Of a stretch of DNA of 64,000 nt, positions 8,266-16,607 are shown piece by piece; position 1 is the first letter of the stretch; every line of letters starts with the position of its first letter. The stretch is from Burkholderia cepacia (GTDB lineage Bacteria > Pseudomonadota > Gammaproteobacteria > Burkholderiales > Burkholderiaceae): NCBI RefSeq assembly GCF_001718835.1, contig NZ_CP013444.1:372001-436000 (forward strand), written 5' to 3'. Under the pieces are notes generated by a model. The model saw only the letters and a list, made by a program, of their open reading frames with translations, searched no databases and was not told the origin of the DNA. Position numbers and translations under genes: made by a program.

Positions 8266-8855
8266 GACGGTCTCGTTTGACGGGGTGTCCGGGAAGGACG
8301 GGCGATGCGAATCCTGAGCTGAGCGATCCTCGATCCTGAATCGGCATGATGACGCGCGCACGACGAAGCGTCACGCGGAGGTCTGGCCGACACAAGAAAT
8401 GTAACCAGTTCCATTAAAAAGGAACGCGGTGGCGAACGCAAGGGACTGCTGGCGAAACATCAAGATCGCAAACGCGAATCATTATCGTTGGTGATTTCGA
8501 GATGTTCCGGCCCATGACGCGATGTCACTGCCTGTTTCGCCGTTTACTTTCCCTACCCATCCACGTTCCAAGATGAAACGCAACAAGAGCGCCTGTCGCG
8601 CGCTGCTGAACGCCACGTCGCTGGCCGGAGCCGCGACATCATTCTCGCAGGCGAGCGAGGCTCTCTCTTGCGCTGGCGTCACCAGTGAAACACTGAGGTA
8701 ATTTTCGATTTATCAAAAAAATAGAGGAATCCTATGAACGACGCGGGGGGAGGTCGATATTTCGAACTTATCCCATATAACTCGGCCTTCATTCCCGTTA
8801 GATTGCGATGTCGGAAAGTTTGTCGTTAGACATACTGTTTATCGCAGGGAACCGC
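8266..8855. other. Intergenic region: gapN promoter side, fic 3'-end remnant and vgrG leader
   Basis: No convincing gene. 8408-8425 holds GTTCC-N8-GGAAC, a possible gapN operator. 8704-8815 contains, on the minus strand, an open tail reading SQSNGNEGRVIWDKFEIST and ending in TGA. Its first 13 residues match the C-terminus of the Fic protein at 16.6 kb, so this is a remnant or duplicate of the fic 3' end. A 42-codon ORF at 8573-8701 has no Shine-Dalgarno sequence and is not called. Confidence 0.6.
8771..8815. repeat. Left copy of 45-bp imperfect direct repeat flanking the VgrG island
   Basis: The segment starting CCCATATAACTCG and containing TTAGATTGCGAT recurs at 16642-16686 in the same orientation with about seven mismatches. 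The right copy lies in the last codons of fic; this left copy abuts the vgrG start. The two copies bracket the whole type VI cargo. Confidence 0.75.
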
Positions 8856-11800
8856 ATGGCTGAATTTGATGGTGTTCGCAACCAGTTACTGACGGGGCGC
8901 CAGTCGGCGCACCTGAATATCATCGTGCGGCAGTCGCCAAGACGGCGCGATGACGACAAGACGCCAACCGCTCCAGAACTGTCGGTCGTTTCCTGGGAAG
9001 CGCGGGAAGCGTTCAACGAGCCGTACCGCGTCAAGCTGCTTGTCACCACGCCGAAGGCTGTATCGCGCAAACAGATTCTCGGGCAGCTCGCACGCTTTAC
9101 CATCCAGCCCGAGGACGGGCGTGGAATGCGGGAATTCAATGGTTCCGTTTCCACCTTCAACGCCGTTTCGGAATCACGCGACCTATGCACATATGAGGTT
9201 GTTGTCCGCCAGCATATCGCCGTACTCGACGGTGCATTGAACTGCGCGACATACCAGGGGCTGTCGTCGCCGGAGATCATTCAGGAAATTATCGGGCGCC
9301 ACGACCTGAAGTTTTTCATGCAGGTCGAAACGAACCTACGCCGCACGCATGTGCGGCACGCATTCCGTTTCCAGTACAACCTTTCTGATCTGGAGTTCTG
9401 CCAGTTGCAGATGGAGCAGGATGGCCTGTACTGGTACACCAGGCCTGGCGAGCATGGCGACGAGCTGGTGATCGCCGACGATATCGACGGTTACATGCGT
9501 CCGCCGATCATGGTGCGAGACCGTCCCGCGTCGGGGCTGCTCACATTCGAGGAAGAGATTCACTCGTTCAAGGTCCACACGCGTTCGGTGCCACGCAGCT
9601 ATATGGTCGGGGACTTCAATCCCGATGCCGCATGGGAGCGCATCAGGGCGGAAGAAAGTGTCGGCTACACCGACGACGACACGACCATGCAGGGCACGCC
9701 CGTGGTGTGGGGCACGCATCACCTGGACCAGGACGGCGCACAGCGCGAGGCGTTGCTGCGTCACGAGGCTGCGCTTGCGCGTCAAGTCGAGTACCGCATC
9801 AAGAGCACGATCCTTGGAGCCTTTCCGGGGCGCACGCTGGAAACGGACAAGCCGCACGAGGATGCGCCGCATGGCATGGTGATCACGCGCGTGATTCACC
9901 GGGGTGGACGCAGCGAGAGCTATTCGAATTCGATCCGTGCGATTCCGGCCGATCGTGTCTGGCGTAAGCCGATTGACGAAAGCCGGTGGCCTAAAATCTT
10001 CGGTGCACTCGGGGCAACAGTATGTTCTCCGGATAAATATCGATACAGTTTCCTTACGGAAAAAGGCGAATACGTTGTCCGCCTGCACTGCGACTTCGGC
10101 AACTGGCCGAAGGGCGGCGAAAGCATTCCTCTGAAACTGGCAAGGCCGTTTGCGGGCAGCAACAACACCGGCATGCACATGCCCGCGCTGGACGGCGACC
10201 AGGCGATGATCGGATTTTGGGAAGCCAACCCGAACAAGCCTGTCATTCTTGCATTCGTGCCAAACAGCACGCGGCCCGACCTCATCAACAGTTCGCGCCG
10301 CCGCATGTCGCGAAACGAGATTCGCACGCAGTCCGGCAACAAGTTCTGGATGGAGGATTGGGAAGGCCAGGAGGGTATCGAACTCAGCACGGAGCACTCG
10401 GGCCGCTCGCAGCTCAACCTCGGCTTCATCCCGGATCGCGACCTGAAGGAACGCGGGGTGGGGGCGGAGCTTCGCACGGGGGGCTATCTCGTCAACCGGG
10501 GTGGCGCGGGCGTGATGGTGACGGCGTACAGCCAGGGTGGCGGCAGCGGCAAGGTGCTCGCCATGGATGAGACGGACGCGCAGTTCAAGGATCACCAGAC
10601 GTTCGTCAAGTCACTGGCTGATTCTGCTGGGGCATCGAAGGCGTCGCCCGCCGATACGCAAGCGCAGCAGGGTATCAACGCTGGCCTGAAGGACCTGAAG
10701 AAGCCGGGTGTGCTGGTCACGGGTCCGGGACCGGTCGGTGTCGCGTCGGGCGACGGCGTGCATCTTGCCGCTGACGGCACCATCATCGGCAGCGCAAAAA
10801 AAGGCGTGCATTTCAGTACGCTCAAGCGCTTCACGGTCGCTGCGGGTCAGATGCTGTCCTTGTTCTCGCAGAAGGGCATGAGCCTCATTACGTCGGCGGG
10901 GGATTTGGTTGCACAGGCCCAGCGCGGCCGCATGCAGCTCGCCTCGCAGGGCGACATGACCATGGAGACGGTGGACGGTGTGCTGCATGTGAAGTCTTCC
11001 AAGGAGATCGTGCTGAACGTCGGCGGTTCGTATCTGCGCATGACGCCGGGCGGAATCGAATTCGGCTCGCGAGGCGGTGCCGTGTTCAAGACAAGCGGCT
11101 TGAAGAAGGTAGGCCCGGCACAGATGGACCTGGGCGGGGCGGCGTTCGCGCCAGTGTTTGTGCCGTACACGACCGGGTGCGAAGTGTGGCGTACCAACCC
11201 GGACTTCGTACAGCCGCCAGCGCGCGCACTGGACGCGCCGCAGTGGGAGTCACTTGGCAATACCGGGGCAGTTGCTCCCGCGCCGGATGCGGGTGCGAAT
11301 GCGCCGTCTCCGTTTGGCGACTTTTTCTCGCGTCAATCCAGCAGTGCGCTGCCGCCGGGTGCGTCTGCCTTTTCGCCGTTTGACGGAAAGCCGTCAAATG
11401 TGGATGCAGGGATTCCTAAAGGCAAGGTCACACTGAACAGTCCTGGCGACCAGCAGCAAACCTATGTTGCGCCTGATCCTATCAAGCTGGTGAACGCTGT
11501 TCCCTGCGACTGGAAAATGTCGGATCTGAAGGCTGACGTTACGCAGCACGTTGAATCTATTTCGTATTGGGGCGTGCTGAATAACCGGACTCCATGGATG
11601 AACGACGATAAAACGGTGCAATATCGGGGTGGTGGTTCGAGAGATTCGAATTATGAGTTTGCATACAGCGAACAGGACAAGGAAATTACCTGTACGGTTC
11701 GCGCCATGATGATTCCGATGGACTTGTTCCCCGTCGATCTGAAAGGCGTGCGCGATACATCGGTGTCCGCTGACGAAGCGACGATTCCATATGAGTATTC

Positions 11801-12482
11801 TGCGCATTCAATGATGACGCCTGGAATGGTGAAGCAGGGTGTAAAAATGGACTACCGCGATGCGGTCGGGCCTAAATTTGACGTCAAGGCGCTAATCGGT
11901 CGCATCGAGGCGGTGCTGAATCAGGGCGGCTACAAGCTGATCCTGGATGGTTGTTCCAAAGGGGCAGCGTGTGGGTGCCGGGTGAAGGTCAAATTCAAGG
12001 TTGATCTTCGCGTATCGGTCAAGGGCGCACCGATTGCCGGATTCAATCCGCACGTATCGCTTAAGCTTTTTCCGCAAGTGCTTCGGGCGGACACGGGGTC
12101 CTGGGGGGAGAAGTATAAATATAAACAAAATAGGAAAATTCTCGATTACCCGGATGCGAATGTGGAAGCACACGAGTGTGGGCACTATTTCAACTTCCCC
12201 GATGAATATTACGACCAGGGCGGCTGGCTTCATGAGTCGTATATCAAGAACGAGAAGATTGATTTTTCGCTGGTCGATGCGAAGGCGGGTGCAATGGTGT
12301 GGCAAGGGCACTCACAAACCGACGCAACATACGTCGGTGCCAATGTCATGGGTGATGGTGCGAATGCGGCATTACAGGGCGGCCGCGTCACTGCGGCTAT
12401 CAAGCCATATTATCTGGAATATGTGCGTCGCCAGTTTTCGCTTGCGACGAATAAACTGTGGAGGGTTGGCTATGACTCGTAA
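8856..12482 (+). CDS. vgrG: Evolved VgrG: type VI spike protein with C-terminal zinc-metallopeptidase-like domain
   Basis: 1208 residues. Residues 1-380 form the gp27-like hub (LLTGRQSAHLNIIV, FRFQYNLSDLEFCQLQMEQDGLYWY). About 390-530 is the gp5-type OB/needle segment (GEYVVRLHCDF, GSNNTGMHMPALDGDQAMIGF, NSSRRRMSRNEIRTQSGNKFWMED). About 600-780 is the DUF2345-type extension. A Pro/Ala/Ser-rich linker near 830-880 leads to a lower-GC C-terminal domain with HECGHYFNFPDEY (H1106, E1107, H1110, D1116), which matches HExxHxxxxxD of snapalysin-like metzincins. The spike would deliver this domain into target cells. ATG 8856 has AGGGA five bases upstream; ATG 8808 adds 16 residues and lies inside the repeat, so it is disfavoured. 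The gene overlaps the next by 11 bases. Confidence 0.9.
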   Translation: MAEFDGVRNQLLTGRQSAHLNIIVRQSPRRRDDDKTPTAPELSVVSWEAREAFNEPYRVKLLVTTPKAVSRKQILGQLARFTIQPEDGRGMREFNGSVSTFNAVSESRDLCTYEVVVRQHIAVLDGALNCATYQGLSSPEIIQEIIGRHDLKFFMQVETNLRRTHVRHAFRFQYNLSDLEFCQLQMEQDGLYWYTRPGEHGDELVIADDIDGYMRPPIMVRDRPASGLLTFEEEIHSFKVHTRSVPRSYMVGDFNPDAAWERIRAEESVGYTDDDTTMQGTPVVWGTHHLDQDGAQREALLRHEAALARQVEYRIKSTILGAFPGRTLETDKPHEDAPHGMVITRVIHRGGRSESYSNSIRAIPADRVWRKPIDESRWPKIFGALGATVCSPDKYRYSFLTEKGEYVVRLHCDFGNWPKGGESIPLKLARPFAGSNNTGMHMPALDGDQAMIGFWEANPNKPVILAFVPNSTRPDLINSSRRRMSRNEIRTQSGNKFWMEDWEGQEGIELSTEHSGRSQLNLGFIPDRDLKERGVGAELRTGGYLVNRGGAGVMVTAYSQGGGSGKVLAMDETDAQFKDHQTFVKSLADSAGASKASPADTQAQQGINAGLKDLKKPGVLVTGPGPVGVASGDGVHLAADGTIIGSAKKGVHFSTLKRFTVAAGQMLSLFSQKGMSLITSAGDLVAQAQRGRMQLASQGDMTMETVDGVLHVKSSKEIVLNVGGSYLRMTPGGIEFGSRGGAVFKTSGLKKVGPAQMDLGGAAFAPVFVPYTTGCEVWRTNPDFVQPPARALDAPQWESLGNTGAVAPAPDAGANAPSPFGDFFSRQSSSALPPGASAFSPFDGKPSNVDAGIPKGKVTLNSPGDQQQTYVAPDPIKLVNAVPCDWKMSDLKADVTQHVESISYWGVLNNRTPWMNDDKTVQYRGGGSRDSNYEFAYSEQDKEITCTVRAMMIPMDLFPVDLKGVRDTSVSADEATIPYEYSAHSMMTPGMVKQGVKMDYRDAVGPKFDVKALIGRIEAVLNQGGYKLILDGCSKGAACGCRVKVKFKVDLRVSVKGAPIAGFNPHVSLKLFPQVLRADTGSWGEKYKYKQNRKILDYPDANVEAHECGHYFNFPDEYYDQGGWLHESYIKNEKIDFSLVDAKAGAMVWQGHSQTDATYVGANVMGDGANAALQGGRVTAAIKPYYLEYVRRQFSLATNKLWRVGYDS

Positions 12483-13884
12483 GTCATGGATCGCACACTT
12501 TGGGTATGCTGCCATTTTTCTGTCCGGGCTTGGAAACAATGTGGGTGCTGAAACTGTGAATGCAGAGAGTCAATTTATGAAATTTAGCTACGCGACGAAT
12601 GGCGCTGCAGACGGCAGCATCAATAAATATGGAAATAACGAAGTATCCGTTTCGGGGGATGTGCTTCGGGTGCAGATTGGTGATTCTGACGGAAACCGGA
12701 ATATCAGCGGTGTTGGAATATATGAGCTGAACCTGAATGGTGAAAATCTGGAATCCGCCAGACAGATGGCCGAGCTGCTCTGTTCTCCGAAAGACCCAAA
12801 AAGCGATGTGACGCTGCCTGATCTTTACATTGCGAAGTGTGGCGGAGAGATGCGGAGCAGTTATATGACGGATTTTAGCCGCCCTGTTGCGATCAAAATA
12901 GGTGATCTGGTAGAGAAGCTCACCAATGCAGGGGTACTGGATGGCCGGAAAATCGTGAAACTAGAAATTTCACTGGTATCAATTGATCGCGAAAAGGATG
13001 GTTTCCTGGTGTCCGTCAGATTCACGAATGGCGGCGACTACCCGATCAGGTTCAAAACTCCCGATAAATGGGATGCCAGAATGGGCAAGGATAGCTTGGG
13101 TGTAAGTGACTCGAAGAGCGGTACGGGAGCTAAATTTGGCCTTGGTCTGGCAGGGCAGACTCTAGTCGATCCGGCGCAGTTTCCTGATGGCGAGGTAAAT
13201 CTTGCACCGCATAGTGACGTGGTTTTGAAGATGAAAACGAACAACATCGATAAATTCTCGGCAGGGAGCTACGATTTATATGCCGGTGCATTCATGAGCA
13301 TGGAAGTCACCGGAATCCAGTCCAGTCTGCTTTATGTTGATTTCCACTCGGACTACAAGACCCCCACACGCGTGACATTCGACCGCGATTACCCCTCGAC
13401 ACCCGAGGAACGCGAGCAGTGGGAGAAAATGCGTCGCGCCGAAATGTCATGGCAGCCGGTCAAGCCGGGTGAGACGTTCGCAGAGGACGGCCTGTACCGT
13501 GCCGTGCGCACGAACGCCAGCACCCATCGCAGCCTGCAGCTCGTGCCGTTCAAGGCCGGAGACGTTGCCACAACGGACAACGTGAAAATGCTGATGGCGT
13601 CTGCCAGTGGCACTGAGCTTAACGGGCCGGTGCAATGGCTGTGGGAGGGTAGCGCGCCGACGCCTGTCAAGCAGTGGTCGTTCGACATGATCGAAGCAAC
13701 AAGGCAGTTCTGCAAACCGGATTCGGAATGTCCACGTAGTGGCCGCTGGCTTGCGCGTATTCACTCGGGGAGTTTTTCTGGCGGGTTGTACCGCTACGAT
13801 CTCGCGGGCATCGTCACCGTGCGTCAGGGGCAGACCATGCCCGGGCGGGACGATGGGGCCGAGTGGGAATGGCTGGGAGTCTGA
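12472..13884 (+). CDS. Exported protein linked to VgrG, candidate immunity protein
   Basis: 470 residues. The start ATG overlaps the vgrG stop by 11 bases and follows GGAGGG, so the two are translationally coupled. Residues 1-26 look like a signal peptide ending NVGA. The middle (about 30-310) is not recognised. The C-terminal third has two related Cys/Trp segments: one around PGETFAEDGLYRAVRT ... VQWLWEG, and one reading SECPRSGRWLARI ... GLYRYDLAGIVTVRQGQTMP ... EWEWLG. Similar SGxW/GxxMP/WxW patterns occur in proteins beside PAAR and VgrG genes, where they are often considered immunity proteins. A periplasmic location fits protection from a metallopeptidase effector; this role is inferred from position. 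Confidence 0.6.
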   Translation: MTRKSWIAHFGYAAIFLSGLGNNVGAETVNAESQFMKFSYATNGAADGSINKYGNNEVSVSGDVLRVQIGDSDGNRNISGVGIYELNLNGENLESARQMAELLCSPKDPKSDVTLPDLYIAKCGGEMRSSYMTDFSRPVAIKIGDLVEKLTNAGVLDGRKIVKLEISLVSIDREKDGFLVSVRFTNGGDYPIRFKTPDKWDARMGKDSLGVSDSKSGTGAKFGLGLAGQTLVDPAQFPDGEVNLAPHSDVVLKMKTNNIDKFSAGSYDLYAGAFMSMEVTGIQSSLLYVDFHSDYKTPTRVTFDRDYPSTPEEREQWEKMRRAEMSWQPVKPGETFAEDGLYRAVRTNASTHRSLQLVPFKAGDVATTDNVKMLMASASGTELNGPVQWLWEGSAPTPVKQWSFDMIEATRQFCKPDSECPRSGRWLARIHSGSFSGGLYRYDLAGIVTVRQGQTMPGRDDGAEWEWLGV

Positions 13885-13885
13885 C

Positions 13886-14176
13886 ATGAGCGAACGTGCC
13901 TGCATTCTCCACCTGGACCGGACCACGGCAAACGGCACTGTCCTCGACGGCCTCGACGGCGTTGGTCCCGATGAGCGCGGCATGAGCTACCTCGGGGCGC
14001 GCGTGCAGTGCCCCGCATGTGGCTCCACCGGACTCATCGTCGCGAATGGCCCGCGTTCGGAAGACGACGCCATGGACGGCAAGCTGCCCGCACTGGAAGG
14101 CGACTTCTGTCGTTGTCGCTGCAATCCGCCGCCGATGCTGGTTGCTTCCCAGCATGACTGGACATACGAAGGTTGA
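13886..14176 (+). CDS. PAAR-domain type VI spike-tip protein
   Basis: 96 residues, one base after the preceding stop, with GGGAG upstream. It reads RACILHLDRTTANGTVLDGLDGV, then the CPACGSTGLIVANGP and LEGDFCRCRCNPPP segments typical of the Cys-containing Burkholderia PAAR variants. PAAR proteins cap the VgrG trimer and sharpen the spike, and they frequently carry or recruit effectors. Here PAAR is a single domain, so the cargo is either the VgrG C-terminus or a neighbour. The start is ATG 13886; a longer frame into the previous gene is a shadow. Confidence 0.8.
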   Translation: MSERACILHLDRTTANGTVLDGLDGVGPDERGMSYLGARVQCPACGSTGLIVANGPRSEDDAMDGKLPALEGDFCRCRCNPPPMLVASQHDWTYEG

Positions 14177-14188
14177 TACGGAGGAACG

Positions 14189-15589
14189 ATGGTTTTTCGC
14201 TGGAACCAGGCGATACCCGACGACGAGGATGCGGGTGAGCCGCCGCCTATCTGGATTTATCTCGTGCTGTTCATTGTCGTGGAATGCTTTGCATTGGCGA
14301 TAACCGTAGTGACATGGCCCAAGGGGAAATCGGTAGCGTCATTTGACTTTCTCCAAGGAATCCTGCTGAACGGGCCGCTTTTCTGGGGGGCGCTGTCTGC
14401 CTTGCTATACCACACTTGTCATGGGGCGTATGCCTTCGACACGGCAGTTACCAATCGTGAGGGCTGGCAGCTGCGTAGCTCATGGCAACGTGACGGGCGT
14501 TCAGGTGTCGCCGTACTCGACAGTGTGGTGCTTGCTCCGGAACCGGAGCTGGGCGAGCGCCTGCTGGGGCTGGACGGCACGCCACCGCAGAATCCGGGCA
14601 AGGTAATGGCAATCGACGTGGACGAGACAGGGGCCGAATCCCGGTTGCACGCCGTGCTGGAAAAGTTGCTTGTCCCGCTCACGTCGAAGCTGGCTCGTGC
14701 GATGAAGAGTAATTCATTCCAGCTCATGATGCAGGGCGACCGGGACGAATCTTCCGATGCCGTTCACGCCGTGTGGAAAAAGCTGGCGCTTCCTGGTGCG
14801 CCGCAGATCATCCGCATGCAGGCCGGCACGGAACCAAAGTTTGCGGAACAGTGGTTCGCGGCTGACCGCGACCCGTCATACCGGCTGGTGCTGGCTTGGC
14901 ATCTGAATGACAACCCGGATGCGCCGAAGGCGTGTTCGGAGTTTGCCGTGGCGCTGTTGCTGGCCTCGCATCAGCACTGGTGGAATCTGCGCGACAAGCT
15001 CAAGCCGCAGGCGTGGTTGCTGCGTGGGATTGAGACGGAGGCCGATCAGGCCGAGGAAGCGCTGACATTGCTACTTAAGGCAGAACAGGTTGAACCGAAG
15101 CGCATCCGTAATTTCTGGCACAGCCGCCTTAAGGGCATCGCGCAGCACGCGACCCTGGGCGCGGTGAAGGAAAGCGGACTGGAGGTTTCGACACATGCGC
15201 TTGATCCCGCTATCGGTCCACAGGCTCCTGCATCACGGTGGCTGGTCTACGCGCTGGCGGCAAAGATGGCGCACTTTGGGCAGGGCGCGCAGCTCGTGGC
15301 GCTGCCGGGAGAGAAGGGCGTGACGCTCAACCTGGCTGCCAGGGAACTGCGAGGGGTGAATGCGCCATGGAAAGACAGTTACGCCTATTCCCTCATCCCC
15401 GTTGCCGAAATCGCCCTTGTAACGCTGGGCATAACTGGTGTGCTGCTTCTCGACGTTCACGATGGCTGGAAGGATTTTGATACGGCTGCTGTGGTGATGG
15501 CGGTGGTCCTTGGTGCCGCATTTGCCGGGGCAAAATACCTGCGATACAGGAGGCTTGTCGATGACTTCCGGCGCACGTACAGACGGTAA
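14189..15589 (+). CDS. Polytopic membrane protein of the VgrG/PAAR cluster
   Basis: 466 residues, starting 12 bases after PAAR with a strong GGAGG. The N-terminus has two hydrophobic segments (about residues 15-36 and 48-70). A large soluble middle region follows (about 75-395; LEKLLVPLTSKLARAMK, LASHQHWWNLRDKLKPQAWLLRG). Two more hydrophobic segments lie near 402-425 and 432-454, before a basic tail. Proteins of this shape recur beside PAAR genes in Burkholderia and are usually annotated hypothetical or virulence factor. It could be a pore-forming effector, a loading factor or an inner-membrane immunity protein; the sequence alone does not decide. Confidence 0.6.
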   Translation: MVFRWNQAIPDDEDAGEPPPIWIYLVLFIVVECFALAITVVTWPKGKSVASFDFLQGILLNGPLFWGALSALLYHTCHGAYAFDTAVTNREGWQLRSSWQRDGRSGVAVLDSVVLAPEPELGERLLGLDGTPPQNPGKVMAIDVDETGAESRLHAVLEKLLVPLTSKLARAMKSNSFQLMMQGDRDESSDAVHAVWKKLALPGAPQIIRMQAGTEPKFAEQWFAADRDPSYRLVLAWHLNDNPDAPKACSEFAVALLLASHQHWWNLRDKLKPQAWLLRGIETEADQAEEALTLLLKAEQVEPKRIRNFWHSRLKGIAQHATLGAVKESGLEVSTHALDPAIGPQAPASRWLVYALAAKMAHFGQGAQLVALPGEKGVTLNLAARELRGVNAPWKDSYAYSLIPVAEIALVTLGITGVLLLDVHDGWKDFDTAAVVMAVVLGAAFAGAKYLRYRRLVDDFRRTYRR

Positions 15590-15604
15590 TCAAGGTGAAG
15601 AATT

Positions 15605-15988
15605 ATGGATCAATCCACAGCGGAAAAACGAAGTGCCTGGCGTGCCCATCGCTGGCGGCTGATGCCCTTGGTGTGTGCCTTAATCCTGGTCGTGGGAAGC
15701 ATGCCTATGCCATATCCGTTGGACCGCATATGGGGCGGAGTTGGTATCTTGGGTGTTGTCTGGACCGTGGGCCAGAGCGCATGCCATGCCGTTTCAATCT
15801 GGTTCGTTCGCAATGGCCTAGAGCTCTATTTCGACACCTGCTGGCACGGCGACTGCCGGGAGCGCGGCAAGGAGATGACGCCGCGAAATTTCCGAAAATG
15901 GGCCAGAGCGCAGGGGGGGCGATACTGGTGGCGGGTGCTGCGCAAACGGCATGCGCGCCGGGATAAGCGAGGTCGGCCTTGCCGGTGA
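15605..15988 (+). CDS. Small membrane protein with basic C-terminal tail
   Basis: 127 residues, 15 bases after the previous stop, with AAGGTG upstream. Two predicted transmembrane segments are present (about residues 19-36 and 43-68). They are followed by a Cys-containing, strongly basic region (TCWHGDCRERGKEMTPRNFRKWAR ... RKRHARRDKRGR). It is probably in the same transcript as vgrG-PAAR. I do not recognise the family. A hairpin at 16011-16033 lies immediately after its stop. Confidence 0.55.
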   Translation: MDQSTAEKRSAWRAHRWRLMPLVCALILVVGSMPMPYPLDRIWGGVGILGVVWTVGQSACHAVSIWFVRNGLELYFDTCWHGDCRERGKEMTPRNFRKWARAQGGRYWWRVLRKRHARRDKRGRPCR

Positions 15989-16010
15989 AGGAATAACGGA
16001 GCTTCGGAAC

Positions 16011-16033
16011 AAAAATCACATCCTGTGATTTTT
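16011..16033. terminator. AT-rich hairpin AAAAATCACA-TCC-TGTGATTTTT
   Basis: A perfect 10-bp inverted repeat with a 3-base loop and a T run follows the stop at 15988 and lies just upstream of the next gene. It could end the vgrG transcript. The same core (AATCACA-N3-TGTGATT) recurs at 16579-16595 after the next gene. Confidence 0.5.
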
Positions 16034-16060
16034 TTCTGACGTGGCTTGAGGGGGAGTGCC

Positions 16061-16564
16061 TTGAAACCGTCGAAAAGAATAGCTGTACCGTTGCTCACGC
16101 TTGCATGCAGTACGCTCGCGTACGCGTGCTTGCCTGCGGTAAAAACAACTGGATACTACGGGACCGAACAACCCATGTACGGAGACCTTGAAGACAAAAT
16201 TCAGACTGACATAAAGGAAAAGCATTACCAGGTGATCGAGTATCGGATTGGCACGTCGTTCTTTCCGTTCGTCCAGAAAGGTGATGCGGTCTATCTTGAT
16301 GGAAAGGTGATTGCGAAAAAGGACGACTCCTTCCGGTATTTCGGGCGCGGGTATTACCGGGTGAACCGCAAGCTGTTTTACATCGGAAGGCAGTTCGGCA
16401 ATGCTCCGGCTAATGGTGAAATCAGAATTTATGTAGAAGACCGAAGCAAAGCGAAGCCTGGCGATTTCCCGCCGAACGTCATGTTCTGTCCTGTAGCCGC
16501 GCATGCAGACATACTCGAAACTTCGGATGGCCTTCGTGTCGAGAGCCTCGTGTACGACAACTGA
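16061..16564 (+). CDS. Small exported protein, DKNYY-like
   Basis: 167 residues from TTG 16061, which is preceded by GGGGAG; TTG 16046 is a poorer start. An N-terminal hydrophobic segment (residues 5-20) ending CSTLAYAC suggests export, possibly as a lipoprotein, although the lipobox is weak. The body contains FVQKGDAVYLDGKVIAKKDDSFRYFGRGYYRVNRKLFY, resembling DKNYY-family repeats (a protein displays a linked value and then residues around Lys/Asn/Tyr-Tyr). It ends the type VI island, between two copies of the same small hairpin. A periplasmic immunity or accessory role is possible; the function is unknown. Confidence 0.55.
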   Translation: MKPSKRIAVPLLTLACSTLAYACLPAVKTTGYYGTEQPMYGDLEDKIQTDIKEKHYQVIEYRIGTSFFPFVQKGDAVYLDGKVIAKKDDSFRYFGRGYYRVNRKLFYIGRQFGNAPANGEIRIYVEDRSKAKPGDFPPNVMFCPVAAHADILETSDGLRVESLVYDN

Positions 16565-16578
16565 GAGACCAGAGTAAA

Positions 16579-16595
16579 AATCACAGGGTGTGATT
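16579..16595. repeat. Second copy of the AATCACA-N3-TGTGATT hairpin
   Basis: The inverted repeat AATCACA-GGG-TGTGATT lies 14 bases after the stop at 16564 and repeats the stem at 16011-16033 with a different loop. It has no T run, so it is less like a terminator and may instead be a binding site or mobile hairpin. Confidence 0.45.
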
Positions 16596-16607
16596 AAAAC
16601 GATCGGA

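Noticed and set aside
8573..8701. 42-codon ORF (MKRNKSACRALLNATSLAGA...)
   Set aside because: No Shine-Dalgarno sequence, no recognisable pattern and situated in a remnant region.
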